Of a stretch of 64,000 nucleotides of DNA, positions 33,954-43,451 are shown one piece after another. The position numbers and the translations under genes were made by a program. Location of the stretch: the NCBI GenBank assembly GCA_022641095.1, contig JALCDB010000007.1, positions 1-64,000 on the forward strand, given 5' to 3'. The notes under the pieces were generated by a model that ran no database searches, was not told the origin of the DNA, and saw only the letters and a list, made by a program, of their open reading frames with translations. Positions within the stretch are counted from its first letter, which is position 1. Each line of letters begins with the position of its first letter. Source of the DNA: Bacilli bacterium (lineage in GTDB: Bacteria; Bacillota_I; Bacilli_A; RFN20; CAG-826).

Positions 33954-36890
33954 TCACGCGTAAGCGACGCTGAAAATCTCGAGCGTTCCACTATAGCCAA
34001 CCGTCTTACAGAAAACGCTGAGCAAATTGATATCCTTGACATGATTGGAGTCAATATCGCTCAAACTCAACTCAAAATCCTGCTTATCGCCTGTGGCAAC
34101 TATCTCCTTTTCCGTGGAACCCCACCCTTCCGCTTTAAAGAGGAAAGTCGTTCCCGCTTCGCCCTTGAAAGTGAAGATGACCTTTGTGCTACTGTTGGTC
34201 AATTTTCCTTCATCAACGGCATATTGGGCACTTTCGTTCCACCAAGAATCCGAAACGTTTTTGAAGGTGATTTTCGAAGATGCCTCCGTTTCGACGACAT
34301 CAACGCCAAAGGGCCTCCACTTGGTATCGTAAGCATCAGCAATGTGCTCAAGGAACGAATAATCGTGAATCGTGACGGTTCCCGAGGCGTTGGCAGTCTC
34401 GACGAACATCAAGATGTTGCAAAGTTGGGCTTTTTGCTGAAGTGTCATATTGGTGAGGCTGATGACGGCTTTTTGTTTCGTCCCAGTCGCGGAAACAGAG
34501 ACGCTAGCGTAAACGGATGGGGTTAAACCTTCTATCTTGAATTGATATGTCTGGTCTTTAACGCCAGTGAAACTAATGACCAAAGCCTCCATTTTCGTTT
34601 TGTCGCTGAAGTCATAGATACGCGCGTTTTTCTCCCAGAAGTTCGCGGTGATATCGTGATAGGCAATGACGTTATCAGTCCCGTCCTGGGTGACGGTCAT
34701 ATCGGCGCCCGTCCAAACAGAGACGTGAGGAAGAGCTTTGATGGAAAGGTCTTTCACTTCGATGTTGCAAGCACCGATGGTTCCCAAATTCTCTTTGCCG
34801 AATTGAATTGAGGCCTGATAAAATCCCTGAGCCTCCACTGGGGTCTGCTTGGTGTATTGATTCTCGCCGACTTTGAGTTCGAAGGCGTTGCCGTCAAGTT
34901 TGATGGTCCCCGCGACATCGGAGATAATCTTATAGGAAACTTCGTATAGGGCAAACTCTTTGACTTTTAAGCTCTTGAAGAAGAGCTGTGTGGCATACCA
35001 ATCAGCCGTTTTGGCTTGATCGGACGTGAATTTGAAATCGGTGTCACTAATGACTTGGCTTGTTGTCGTAACTCCATCCGCGTGCCATAAAAAGGCTTCG
35101 GTCGGATCATTAAGCTGCCACTCCTCGCCATAAATAAGGGTTTGAATGGCGAAGCCGTTGGTTCCCGTCGGAAGGGTCTTAACGAGGTAATAGGCTTTGA
35201 AAAGTTTCACATTGTTCGAAGCGTCAACCCCCTTGAAGGTGATGTAATAATTCCCTCCTTGAGTCAAAAGATTGTCTGCGTCCACCGGAGGAATGTCGGA
35301 CTGATCCGCCACAATTTCCAAAGTGGGGTTTTTATCGCGATTATCGGAGATGCTGACGGTGTCGAGAGGAATAAAAGCATCGCCGACAAAATAGGTCTTC
35401 ACGGATTTGAGTTTAATAATTGGCGCGATTGTGTCACTTTCGCCGCTTAAGACGAAACTGAAATTCGATAACGTCGCAGTGAAAGCACCAATGTTCTGCT
35501 GCGGCTGTTGAATCGAAGCGTGGGTTCCGAACACGATTGTGAGATCGGCATAGTTGTTACTGAACGCGCTCTTTTCAAGAGCGATGTGGTTTAATCCGCT
35601 TTTTATTTCGAATCCGATTGGATCAACCCAGTTAGATGCGACTTGAATAAAACCGGCAACAGACGAATCTATGTCGAAGGAAAGCGTGTAAACACCAGCG
35701 GTGTCAACGCGAACCGAACGAGCGAAGACCTGCGTGGCGGTCCATTCATCGTCAGTCTGGCTCTGAACGGAATTGATGGTCAGTTTGCCTTCCTTAAAAT
35801 CAAAGGTCGTTTCGGGGTCGGCGGAATAAACGACGCCAATGGAAGGGTCCCCTTCAACAAGATCGCCAGCGCTTGATCCTTTTTTGAAAGAGGCCAGGTT
35901 GAAGTTGTTTTTGACGACGTTTTTGGCTTTGACTTCAAAGTTCCAAGCCTCAGTCGCAACATTGCCTGCGGCATCGGTGGCTTTATAAACTACCGTATAT
36001 TGGCCAGGAACGGCCGTAATCTTATTGTCAGCGTCAACCGAAGGAAGCGTCGATGCGGTCTCATCAACGATCAGTTTCGTTTCTTTGCTACTGTTATCGC
36101 GAGCAGAAGCGTATTCCAAAGGTTTGAAAACATCGCCAACATATAAATAATCTTTAGCCTGAACGGTAATAATCGGTGCGATTTTATCAGGAATCAAAGC
36201 GTCAGTTTCCTTCAAAGAAATATTATCTAAATAGACATTGGTGGCGGCGCTCGGCGCTCCATTCGTCATCGTCCCGAATTCGAATAGGAGAGAGAGTTTG
36301 CTGAGATTGGCCTTGGCGATGGAAGAATCAACGACGAAAGACCATTGGAATGTCGTTTTTTCTGTCGGAATATCGAAAAACATCGTATCAGAAGTCACCG
36401 TGTTGAACCATGGATCGGAGGTGAGAATCTCTCCAAACTGAGCATGCATGGTGCGAACCGTATCGGCATAAGCGTCAAAAGTCAGTACATAGATCTTTTT
36501 ATCGCTTAACGCCAATGGAGTGTACTCGATGCGTGGAGAAGCTTGATTCCAGGAAACGGCAGTGATGGACAACTTCATTTCCTTTTGTCCGTTGTTATCG
36601 ACCACGCCAATGGTAGATGCCGCGCCTTCGAAGTCACTTTTGGTAAACGGATCGATAGAACCAGTTTCAAAATCGCCATTAGTGATGAGTTCAGCGGAAA
36701 TCTGGCTTGAACTAGATGAAGACGAAGATGCTGAACTAGCAACGGACGAACTTGAAGATTCGGCTCCACCCGAAGAAGTTGTCGCACCGCTTTGGCTACT
36801 TGCATTTGACGAAGAGGCCGAAGTACTCGTGCATCCAGCGAGCGCAAGTGCGGTTCCTACCAAAACGAATCGAATGAGAAATGGTTTCAT
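33954..36890 (-). CDS. Large surface lipoprotein with carbohydrate-binding-like and Ig-like domains
   Basis: 978 residues from the ATG at 36890 (GGGAG 9 nt upstream; the longer ORF start is upstream of the signal peptide). Lipobox LAGC with Cys20, then a Ser/Ala-rich linker to about 62. A CenC-like carbohydrate-binding module follows (LITNGDFETGSIDPF...). Two Ig-like domains of the DUF5011 type follow, beginning DKIAPIITVQAKDYLYVGD and SDTIAPIIKLKSVKTYFVGD, each followed by a jelly-roll-like module. No glycosidase motif is visible, so it is probably a polysaccharide-binding or adhesin lipoprotein. Base composition is more AT-rich than the core genes. Confidence 0.8.
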   Translation of the reverse strand: MKPFLIRFVLVGTALALAGCTSTSASSSNASSQSGATTSSGGAESSSSSVASSASSSSSSSSQISAELITNGDFETGSIDPFTKSDFEGAASTIGVVDNNGQKEMKLSITAVSWNQASPRIEYTPLALSDKKIYVLTFDAYADTVRTMHAQFGEILTSDPWFNTVTSDTMFFDIPTEKTTFQWSFVVDSSIAKANLSKLSLLFEFGTMTNGAPSAATNVYLDNISLKETDALIPDKIAPIITVQAKDYLYVGDVFKPLEYASARDNSSKETKLIVDETASTLPSVDADNKITAVPGQYTVVYKATDAAGNVATEAWNFEVKAKNVVKNNFNLASFKKGSSAGDLVEGDPSIGVVYSADPETTFDFKEGKLTINSVQSQTDDEWTATQVFARSVRVDTAGVYTLSFDIDSSVAGFIQVASNWVDPIGFEIKSGLNHIALEKSAFSNNYADLTIVFGTHASIQQPQQNIGAFTATLSNFSFVLSGESDTIAPIIKLKSVKTYFVGDAFIPLDTVSISDNRDKNPTLEIVADQSDIPPVDADNLLTQGGNYYITFKGVDASNNVKLFKAYYLVKTLPTGTNGFAIQTLIYGEEWQLNDPTEAFLWHADGVTTTSQVISDTDFKFTSDQAKTADWYATQLFFKSLKVKEFALYEVSYKIISDVAGTIKLDGNAFELKVGENQYTKQTPVEAQGFYQASIQFGKENLGTIGACNIEVKDLSIKALPHVSVWTGADMTVTQDGTDNVIAYHDITANFWEKNARIYDFSDKTKMEALVISFTGVKDQTYQFKIEGLTPSVYASVSVSATGTKQKAVISLTNMTLQQKAQLCNILMFVETANASGTVTIHDYSFLEHIADAYDTKWRPFGVDVVETEASSKITFKNVSDSWWNESAQYAVDEGKLTNSSTKVIFTFKGEAGTTFLFKAEGWGSTEKEIVATGDKQDFELSLSDIDSNHVKDINLLSVFCKTVGYSGTLEIFSVAYA

Positions 36891-36939
36891 TTTTGTTTTC
36901 TCCCATAAAACCTTAAACAAATCAAATGTCTCATCGGCT

Positions 36940-37021
36940 AGGAAATCGGTTTCCTTAAATGTGATTTAATTATAAAAACCAATGTTTTTGTTTGTCAACA
37001 CAATTAAGAAAGCGGTTTCAT
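36940..37021 (-). promoter_or_regulatory. Strong promoter with two LacI/CcpA-type operators
   Basis: On the minus strand TTGACA (36998-36993), 18 bp, TATAAT (36974-36969): near-consensus sigma-A. An operator AGGAAA-CCGA-TTTCCT (36955-36940) lies downstream of the -10 and another, GAAA-CCGC-TTTC (37019-37008), upstream of the -35. Both share GAAACCGNTTTC; the upstream one also fits the cre consensus WTGNAANCGNWNNCW exactly. Their centres are 66 bp apart. Confidence 0.65.
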
Positions 37022-37640
37022 TCAAAAAACTGATTCGTTCAGGCGAATCCGAAGTTTCTTCATATTTTTTTATTTTTCGATATTTACCACTCCACTTATG
37101 ATTAGTTTCTTGCTTTTTGAAAAAAAGGCAACGTCAAACAAAATGAAAAAACGCTATCATGAAACAAGAAACCAAAGAAATCGAACCGAAGATATTACGC
37201 GACCGGCATATGTGGTGTTGTTCACTCGCCTTTGGCGGTTTTGCGCCTAAACCAAACGTCTTGTTTCTTGAAGACTCCTTCCTTTGCCAGCGATTATGGT
37301 TATGACACCCATGATGACATGTTGGCAATCGCCCAAGCGTTTGCCTAACATACTACAAAAATGTGGATTTTCTCATTGCCGATAGCGTTGGTGGCCGCAA
37401 TCCATGAACCTTTTGCCTAAATGATAATCGTTTTTAATCCGTAAGCGCAGCAATTGGCCCCTTCTCAGTTAATAAAGATGGAATCTGAAATGCCTGCCCA
37501 AGTATGGTCTCCATCATTCTTCTTTCATATAATGACACGTTTTTAGCAGCCCATCTTTAATGCTATTCGCGTCTTTTGCGTAGGGGGCCGCCAATATTAT
37601 TATTGAAAACCCAATGTCCATGATATCTTAAGTCTCAAAG
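37022..37640. other. Decayed region without an intact gene
   Basis: No intact gene. A plus-strand frame from the ATG at 37158 runs 48 codons and is followed in another frame by coding-like sequence (ASDYGYDTHDDMLAIAQA). This suggests a broken gene of unknown family. Confidence 0.35.
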
Positions 37641-38450
37641 GAGACGATGCTAGATATTCCACGACGCCGCCAATCTCTATACTGAGGATGGCGCTGTTGC
37701 CCGGTTGTACGGGTCTACAGACGTCGAAATCGTCTGGCAACATCCCGTCTAAACTGGTTTTTGCCTTCTCAGGCTCCGCTTATTACGTCACGGGGTATCA
37801 TGGAATCGGACGCCACCACCACCATCCCGGATGTCTATAACGATGGGGAACACGGGAGCCGGGGCCTTCCCATTATTTCCGTGGCGGATAAGGCTTTTAT
37901 GGACAAAGGATCTACGATGTCCATCTCGCTCCCGGAGACGCTGGAATCCATCGGAGATTACGCTTTTGCCGGCTGCCATTCCCTTTCCTCGATTTCCGTG
38001 GAGGAAGAATAATGATTATTCTTCGACAGACAGAATTCTGTTCGACAAAAATCAGAAGACGCTGATTCGCTTCCCTAAGAAAATGCCGGCGGACTGCAGT
38101 GTCCCGAAAAGCGTGGTCTCCATCGACGGCAACGCATTCAGCGGACGCTCGTCGTTGATGTCCATCTCCCTGCCAAACTCATTAAGCACCATAGGCGATA
38201 GCGCGTTTTTGGTTGTGAGTCCTTGCGATCAATCGTCATTCATTCATGCGTGAGCGTTTTGGAAGGCTTAGCGTTTCCCGGTCGCTCCTCGCTTTCCTTA
38301 TTATTGTGAAGCCGCGAACGAACCATCGGAATAGGTAAAAGGCTGGAATGTATCAGAACGGCCCGTTAACTGGTACAGCGAAACGCAGATGTCCGACGGA
38401 GCGCATCGGCGTTGCGTTTGCGGGAAACCCATTGTCTGGTAGACGCCCTC
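37640..38450 (+). pseudogene. BspA-like leucine-rich-repeat surface protein, frameshifted
   Basis: Three successive plus-strand frames carry pieces of one LRR_5 protein. First is DATTTIPDVYNDGEHG with SISLPETLESIGDYAFAGC (to about 38012). Next come YSSTDRILFDKNQKTLIRFP and PNSLSTIGDSAF (to about 38218). Last is YCEAANEPSE-stop-VKGWNVSERPVNWYSETQ (about 38300-38440), the usual end of such proteins before the C-terminal tail. In-frame stops and shifts show it is dead. BspA-type LRR proteins are surface proteins of gut Firmicutes. Confidence 0.75.
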
Positions 38451-39016
38451 TCGCCTTAACCTTCTTCAACGGCGAAGCTTTCAAAATCAGGAATAAAATA
38501 AGAATGCCTAATATTTGTCGGCTTGCCATTGAACCTTGACAAATCTAATTATTCTTTCGCTTCTGCTCTCACACGTTGCCTTTCGGTGGATATGCATAAC
38601 CTTCGCCAATCATTTTATTTTTAAAAGGAATGAAGACAGAAAAGGAGACAAAGGCGTTTGCACAAATGAAAAAGGCACAGGCAGAGAGCGCTTGATTATT
38701 GCTTGAGGCCGTTACGATACTCGTCCTCGACACCGCCTCAATGCGAGGCTAGCAAATCAGACTTCTACGCCTACCGCGGAGGCAGCCCAGCTATGAGGAG
38801 GGATCCGAACGGAAGGCTTTCTTAGCGGCAAACTTAATGACCAGAGGTGTCGTCTTGACTATTTTGATTGCTGCCATGGTCGCAACAGACGGCACTGATT
38901 TAGCCCTTAAAAATCCAAGTAGCGACATCCTAGATAGAAAAAGACCTCAAAAAAACACAACGGAGAACCATTGTGCTTTTTGGATGGCCCAAGGCCATAA
39001 GTCATTTATCAGGTTT
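38451..39016. other. Gene-free stretch
   Basis: No supported gene. A hydrophobic plus-strand frame from the ATG at 38837 (TRGVVLTILIAAMVATDG) lacks a convincing ribosome-binding site and runs antisense into the next gene, so I regard it as spurious or a relic. Confidence 0.35.
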
Positions 39017-39532
39017 TTACTGATTTTTGCGCAACGATTTCTGCCACTCATCCAAAAGTCTCAACCAAGTGAAACGCTTGTGGAATTCGAACCAAACGAT
39101 TTCGTTGATCAAGGCGAGAGGGAGCCAAACCGCGAAGTACCAAAGCATGTTCACGTTGATCGTCATCTGGTTGCCATCGGCCTCATACCTCGTGTGGAAT
39201 GCCGCGTCGATCATCATCCCAGCGAGGATGAGAAGATAGCAAATCGCCTCGATGAAGACGTAACGGCGCTTCTTAATAAAATGAGCTTTCAGCTGGGCGG
39301 ACAGCCAAAATGCCATGGCTAGGGCGAAGAAGACGCCCGAGACACCATAAAGAAAATAAGGAAACCAATCGAAAATCGGCGTCATCTCATAGCCGAAGAT
39401 ATGAGTCAGGGTTCCAAGGGTAATCGCCGTCACGGGGACGGCAAAATCAAGGATGACCAGATGCTTGGTTTCTCGGTGGGGCATTTTCCCACCGGCATCC
39501 TGATTCACGAGAAGATTGGTGAATTTAGTCAT
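39017..39532 (-). CDS. Four-helix membrane protein, unknown function
   Basis: 171 residues with about four hydrophobic segments (about 26-45, 57-80, 90-110 and 126-150). The start is uncertain: ATG at 39532 has no Shine-Dalgarno, and ATG at 39484 (MPHRETKHLVILDF) has GGTGGG too close. The core (FDWFPYFLYGVSGVFFALAM) looks like a genuine membrane protein. It is isolated between decayed stretches, so it may be under relaxed selection. Confidence 0.55.
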   Translation of the reverse strand: MTKFTNLLVNQDAGGKMPHRETKHLVILDFAVPVTAITLGTLTHIFGYEMTPIFDWFPYFLYGVSGVFFALAMAFWLSAQLKAHFIKKRRYVFIEAICYLLILAGMMIDAAFHTRYEADGNQMTINVNMLWYFAVWLPLALINEIVWFEFHKRFTWLRLLDEWQKSLRKNQ

Positions 39533-40130
39533 GATTCGCGGCGGAGCGTCGCAGGCCCAATTCTGAGAGAAAACATTCGAGGCCTTCCATTGCCAAATTA
39601 TTCAAACTCACTTCTAACATTTATAGGTGTTTCCGTGCAATATTCAATATGATTAACTCAAATAGTGCTCGTGATTGCCAGTTTTTTGCCACCTTCTGTT
39701 TGTTCAAAAACGGGTCAAATATCTTCTTCTCGGCTTCTTTCCTTGTTTTGATCGCATCCTCTTTTTTGAGAATCCAAAAGTAGAAATACCTTTTCTGTCA
39801 AAAAGTGATGTCGGCTCTCCATTTATTCCTTTTTGTATAGCAAACAACACCACTTACTCCGGTCGTCGAATCGCAGCAAACGATCTCTCAGGCTTTATCA
39901 TCCCGATCATGGTATGTTCGCGATATCCCATCGCCCATTCGTTGCTGTGCGCCCCCTTGATGTCCGAATACCTGGCACATCCGCAGAAATAAAGGCGCCT
40001 CGACACCTCGTTCCCGGTCAGAATAAACTCCTTCCCTCAACCGCATCAGCATAGGTAATAGACCGGAGATCGGCCCCGGCCATCCCTTTTTTTGGGTCTC
40101 GTCCGCAGTTTAGGAGATTTATTCGACGAC
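39533..40130. other. Gene-free stretch
   Basis: No supported gene; only short frames without ribosome-binding sites. AT-rich and probably decayed. Confidence 0.35.
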
Positions 40131-40505
40131 TCTCGACTTTTTCGGAGACTCAATTTCCCTAACTGAAGAGTTCCTAAGTCCATCGCGTCTGGCAATTCCG
40201 CCAACCGGATGTTCCATTTTGCCAGAATGACAAGGTATCGATTCCGCTTTGGGAAAACATCGTCGAGATATTATGCTGACGGTAAAAATAATAGGCAAGA
40301 AGAGGCGTAAGGGAAAGAAAAACCGAAGCGCGCAAAAGATCCGGTTTTTTGTAAATATGGTGCAACTTCAACCGTTTTTAAAAGAAAAAAGCCTTTCTTG
40401 GCGGGGCCTTCCAAAAGACGAAACCGAATCAACGAAGACTATTCGGATCAATATTACCCATTTCGCCAATTTTTATGTTATAGCCGCGCATTCCCGAAAC
40501 AAACG
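40131..40505 (-). repeat. Diverged long direct repeat (copy 1) containing a tRNA-Leu 5' half
   Basis: Alignable with 45227-45625 in the same orientation over several hundred bases. Shared blocks include TCCTAAGTCCATCGCGT (40172-40188), AATTCCGCCAACCGGA, AGAATGACAAG, and the TAGGC-AAGAAGAGG-CG-AAGG run. The tRNA-like part is the acceptor/D-arm/anticodon half of tRNA-Leu on the minus strand; the 3' half is missing, so it cannot be a functional tRNA. Confidence 0.6.
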
Positions 40506-41088
40506 TGTGACTTTACGAGAACGCCGAAATGCTTTTCGCCGAAAGCGTCGAGAACAAAGTCCTGTTTATCAACGGCGAGGTCGTCAAAAAAAGGCGACCG
40601 CATCATTTTTTCAAAGAATCGCGAAACGATCAACATCGAAAGCATCTCGACAAAACAAAATGAGCAAATGGCTTGACCGTCCATTGTCTCCGAATGCAAT
40701 TATCTGATCAGAAAACTTTCGCTTCTTATTAGGGATGTTGAAAATTGCAGGATGCAAATGCCACATTCTTTTTTCCCCCCCGCCAACGCAATAGCAATAT
40801 GATGACGCATCGCCACTTCCCTTAACCTAACGACTTGTTCGTTTTTTATATAAGCGAATATGGGCACCGCTAAACAGGGCTGCGATAGCTCTTTGCCAAA
40901 ACACTGATTCGCTATTTTGTTCCTTTCCAATCGACGTCATTATTCGCCCGCGATGATTATCGGCAAGAAAAAGGCGGCCTCTTAACCATTAGGCTTCCGC
41001 CGCAAGGAAGGACCTGACGATTGGCTTATTTTCTTATTAACAACGAAAAAATAACACGAATCCCGCGATAAATTCGAGTTTTATTCTC
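40506..41088. other. Gene-free stretch with the second 27-bp repeat
   Basis: No intact gene. A plus-strand frame around 40520-40670 (AEMLFAESVENKVLFINGEV) looks like a coding relic. A minus-strand hairpin GGCGG / CCGCC with a T tail lies at about 40970-41000, next to the 27-bp repeat. Confidence 0.35.
40946..40972. repeat. 27-bp direct repeat, right copy
   Basis: Identical to 33074-33100. The two copies bracket about 7.9 kb holding the recombinase remnant, large lipoprotein, BspA pseudogene and membrane protein. Confidence 0.6.
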
Positions 41089-42363
41089 TCACTTCTCATC
41101 CATAGCCCAATCAAGAACAAGGTCCGACGTTTTGGCTAAGATCTCATTGGTCAATCTTTCATCGCTGTGCGTCCCAAAAAACGAGGAAGTCATGGTTAAA
41201 TCATCGGAGAAAGTCGAGATGGACAGTTGAAACGACGGCGCTTTCTTGACGGCGGTCGAAATAAAGGCCTTCTCGGGTTTCGCCGATCCGAACGAAATCG
41301 CGTCTTTTTCGATGATTCCAAGATTTGAATAGGAAACGATCGGAGCGGGGGCGATTTTCGATACAAGATTAATAGCAAACGAAGAAGGATGAAGCAAACC
41401 GAAAGCCAACGAAAGCAGAAAAGGGCCCCTATAAGAGTCCAGCGATCCTTTTTGTTTGGCGAAAGACGAATGGACTCTTTGAAGGACCTGAGAAAACGAA
41501 GAACCGGCTTCGATCCTTTCGTCGAAGAAGAAAACGCCGGTGAGGTTCGAAAAGGCTGGCGAAGGCCGTTTGGGGAGTTCTTTCACGAAGCTGACCGGAC
41601 AGGAAAACGAGATGGATTCCCGCTCGCTATAGAAAGACAGGGCAAAGGCGTATGCGGTCATGACGATATCGTTGATCGTCACATCGTCTTCCTTCGCCTT
41701 TGCCTTAACACTGAGAAAACGTCCGGACGAAATGGTTTTGGATGCGATAAACGGCCTTTTGTCCCCCTTTTCCGAAAAGGGCAAAGGAATGTTCTGCTTG
41801 GGTGGCTTCCGCGCCGGAGACAAAAGCGATAACCGTTCCCGAAGACTGAGCGTTTTTAGCACAGGCCGAAACGAACGGTCCAACGAATAATCGCCAAAGG
41901 GCTTCTTTTCATTGCGATGGCGTAAAACAAAATCGTAGGATTCGGCCACGAGATAGACATAACGTTTTAACGCCATCCCGTCGAAGGCAAGATGGCTGAC
42001 GAGAAAGCAAAGAGAGTCCTTTTCGCCTTCTTGGATAAGGAAAACTTTTAGAGGCGACTCGTTTTCGAAGCTGATGTCGGAAAGAATGGTTTCGTCCATC
42101 GCAGCGGATCCACTAACTATTTTGACGATTTCTCTGGAGGAAAAGTTCTTTTGAACCCAACGATTCTTCGTTAGGGAAAAAACGCAGGAGAGCAGCGGCG
42201 CTTCTTCTATTGATAAATCAACGGCCTCCTCCAACGCTTTTGGCTCGATTTTCCCATCGAATGAAACAAAGAATCTAATCAAAGGGCGGTGACTCCGCAT
42301 ATAAACGACTTGAAGTTTTTCGGTCGGCGTGGCCCGATATATTTTTGGTGCCATGGAAACCAT
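41089..42363 (-). CDS. Condensation-domain-like acyltransferase
   Basis: 424 residues in the fold of NRPS condensation domains / PapA / alcohol acetyltransferases. The active-site motif is SHLAFDG at 123-129, keeping the catalytic His (124) and Asp-Gly of HHxxxDG while the first His is Ser. A later SYSNLGIIEKD matches the DFG-like latch region. It is a stand-alone enzyme with no carrier protein or adenylation domain nearby, so it likely acylates a small hydroxyl or amine acceptor from acyl-CoA. The ATG at 42363 has only a weak AAAAGG upstream. Confidence 0.75.
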   Translation of the reverse strand: MVSMAPKIYRATPTEKLQVVYMRSHRPLIRFFVSFDGKIEPKALEEAVDLSIEEAPLLSCVFSLTKNRWVQKNFSSREIVKIVSGSAAMDETILSDISFENESPLKVFLIQEGEKDSLCFLVSHLAFDGMALKRYVYLVAESYDFVLRHRNEKKPFGDYSLDRSFRPVLKTLSLRERLSLLSPARKPPKQNIPLPFSEKGDKRPFIASKTISSGRFLSVKAKAKEDDVTINDIVMTAYAFALSFYSERESISFSCPVSFVKELPKRPSPAFSNLTGVFFFDERIEAGSSFSQVLQRVHSSFAKQKGSLDSYRGPFLLSLAFGLLHPSSFAINLVSKIAPAPIVSYSNLGIIEKDAISFGSAKPEKAFISTAVKKAPSFQLSISTFSDDLTMTSSFFGTHSDERLTNEILAKTSDLVLDWAMDEK

Positions 42364-42586
42364 AATACAGGCCTTTTATGGGTGAAAAACGCAATTCGTG
42401 GTTTACGTTGCCGTTAAATTGGGCGGAACGAATATCGATTATTTGACGACATTGTCTGAGTTAAAGCGATTAGCATCGAAAACCCCACAGTCATGATCGT
42501 TGGAACGCTCCGCTTTTTTCTCAAACCTTTTTGATCACTATCTCCGCCTCCGTATATCGAATGAGGCTATTTGGTGACTCAAGGTT

Positions 42587-43120
42587 CTATCCCCTGAGCA
42601 GAAAAGTGATCGCATCGCACTTCTTTCCGCCGACCGAGAGGAAGCCCCTCTTCCTGACGGACTCCTTGAATCCGAGTTTTTTGATGACCTTAAGCATCGG
42701 AACGTTCTTGGACCATGTTTGGATGAAGAACGACATATGTCCTTTCCCTTTGAGGTATTCGAGGAAAAGCGAGAGGGCCTTCGTCCCGAAGCCCTTGCCG
42801 CGAGCGTCTATGTCAGGTATATCTATCCCCACCGCGATTATATGATCGGGATTATCGGAATAATCGAGATCGTAATAGGAGCTCACCCAGCCAATGTGCC
42901 TTCCGTTGGCCTCGATCTCGAACTTCCATCTCTCCATGTCGTCATTCAGTGATTTGACCGAGGAAAAATATTCCATCCAGGACCTTCTTTCCTTAATGGG
43001 GTCTCCTTCGATTTTCCCCTCCCATGGGGCATCCCACTTTTCGCTCCATTCGGTCTCGGAAGTAAACCATCTGACGTAATCGTCGACGTCGCTTTCCCTC
43101 ATGTCCCTCAAAATAACCAT
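42587..43120 (-). CDS. GNAT-family N-acetyltransferase
   Basis: 177 residues. MVILRDMRESDVDDYVRWF is a typical GNAT start. The acetyl-CoA pyrophosphate loop is ARGKGFGTKALSLFLEYL and the C-terminal NVPMLKVIKKLGFKESVRKR is the standard GNAT end. Acceptor unknown; the RimJ/aminoglycoside-N6' type group is most similar in layout. TATAAT (43132-43127, minus strand) ends 6 nt before the ATG and there is no Shine-Dalgarno, so the message may be leaderless. Confidence 0.88.
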   Translation of the reverse strand: MVILRDMRESDVDDYVRWFTSETEWSEKWDAPWEGKIEGDPIKERRSWMEYFSSVKSLNDDMERWKFEIEANGRHIGWVSSYYDLDYSDNPDHIIAVGIDIPDIDARGKGFGTKALSLFLEYLKGKGHMSFFIQTWSKNVPMLKVIKKLGFKESVRKRGFLSVGGKKCDAITFLLRG

Positions 43121-43451
43121 TTTTTTATTATATATCGTTGTTTTATCGGTAAAATGGAAATCTCATAATGTTTTTACGCCAGTTCATCAGAACGAATCAC
43201 GCTCTTCGCAAAGATAACCAAGCGCCTTTAATTTCAATCAAAGCCATAAAAAGCGACGCGGCAATCGATTTTCTCCTTCGTTTTCGCGACAATGGGGTCT
43301 TAACGTAGATGGAGGAAAAAGACTATGAACGCATCCGAAGGCTTTTGTTTTTTGATGCTTATTCAAGTTGTTGGACATGGTTGGCTCAAATCCGTTCGTA
43401 GACAACGAACAAGAGCGAGACAATTACGAAAATAGCTGGAAAACGGGGTCT
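43121..43451. other. Intergenic stretch with only tiny frames
   Basis: Two overlapping short plus-strand frames, one from an ATG at 43325 (36 codons) placed after GGAGG, run towards the 3' end of the zincin gene. They may be relics. Otherwise nothing is seen. Confidence 0.3.

Noticed and set aside
38837-39322. 161-codon plus-strand frame
   Set aside because: Mostly antisense to the 171-residue membrane protein and lacks an SD.
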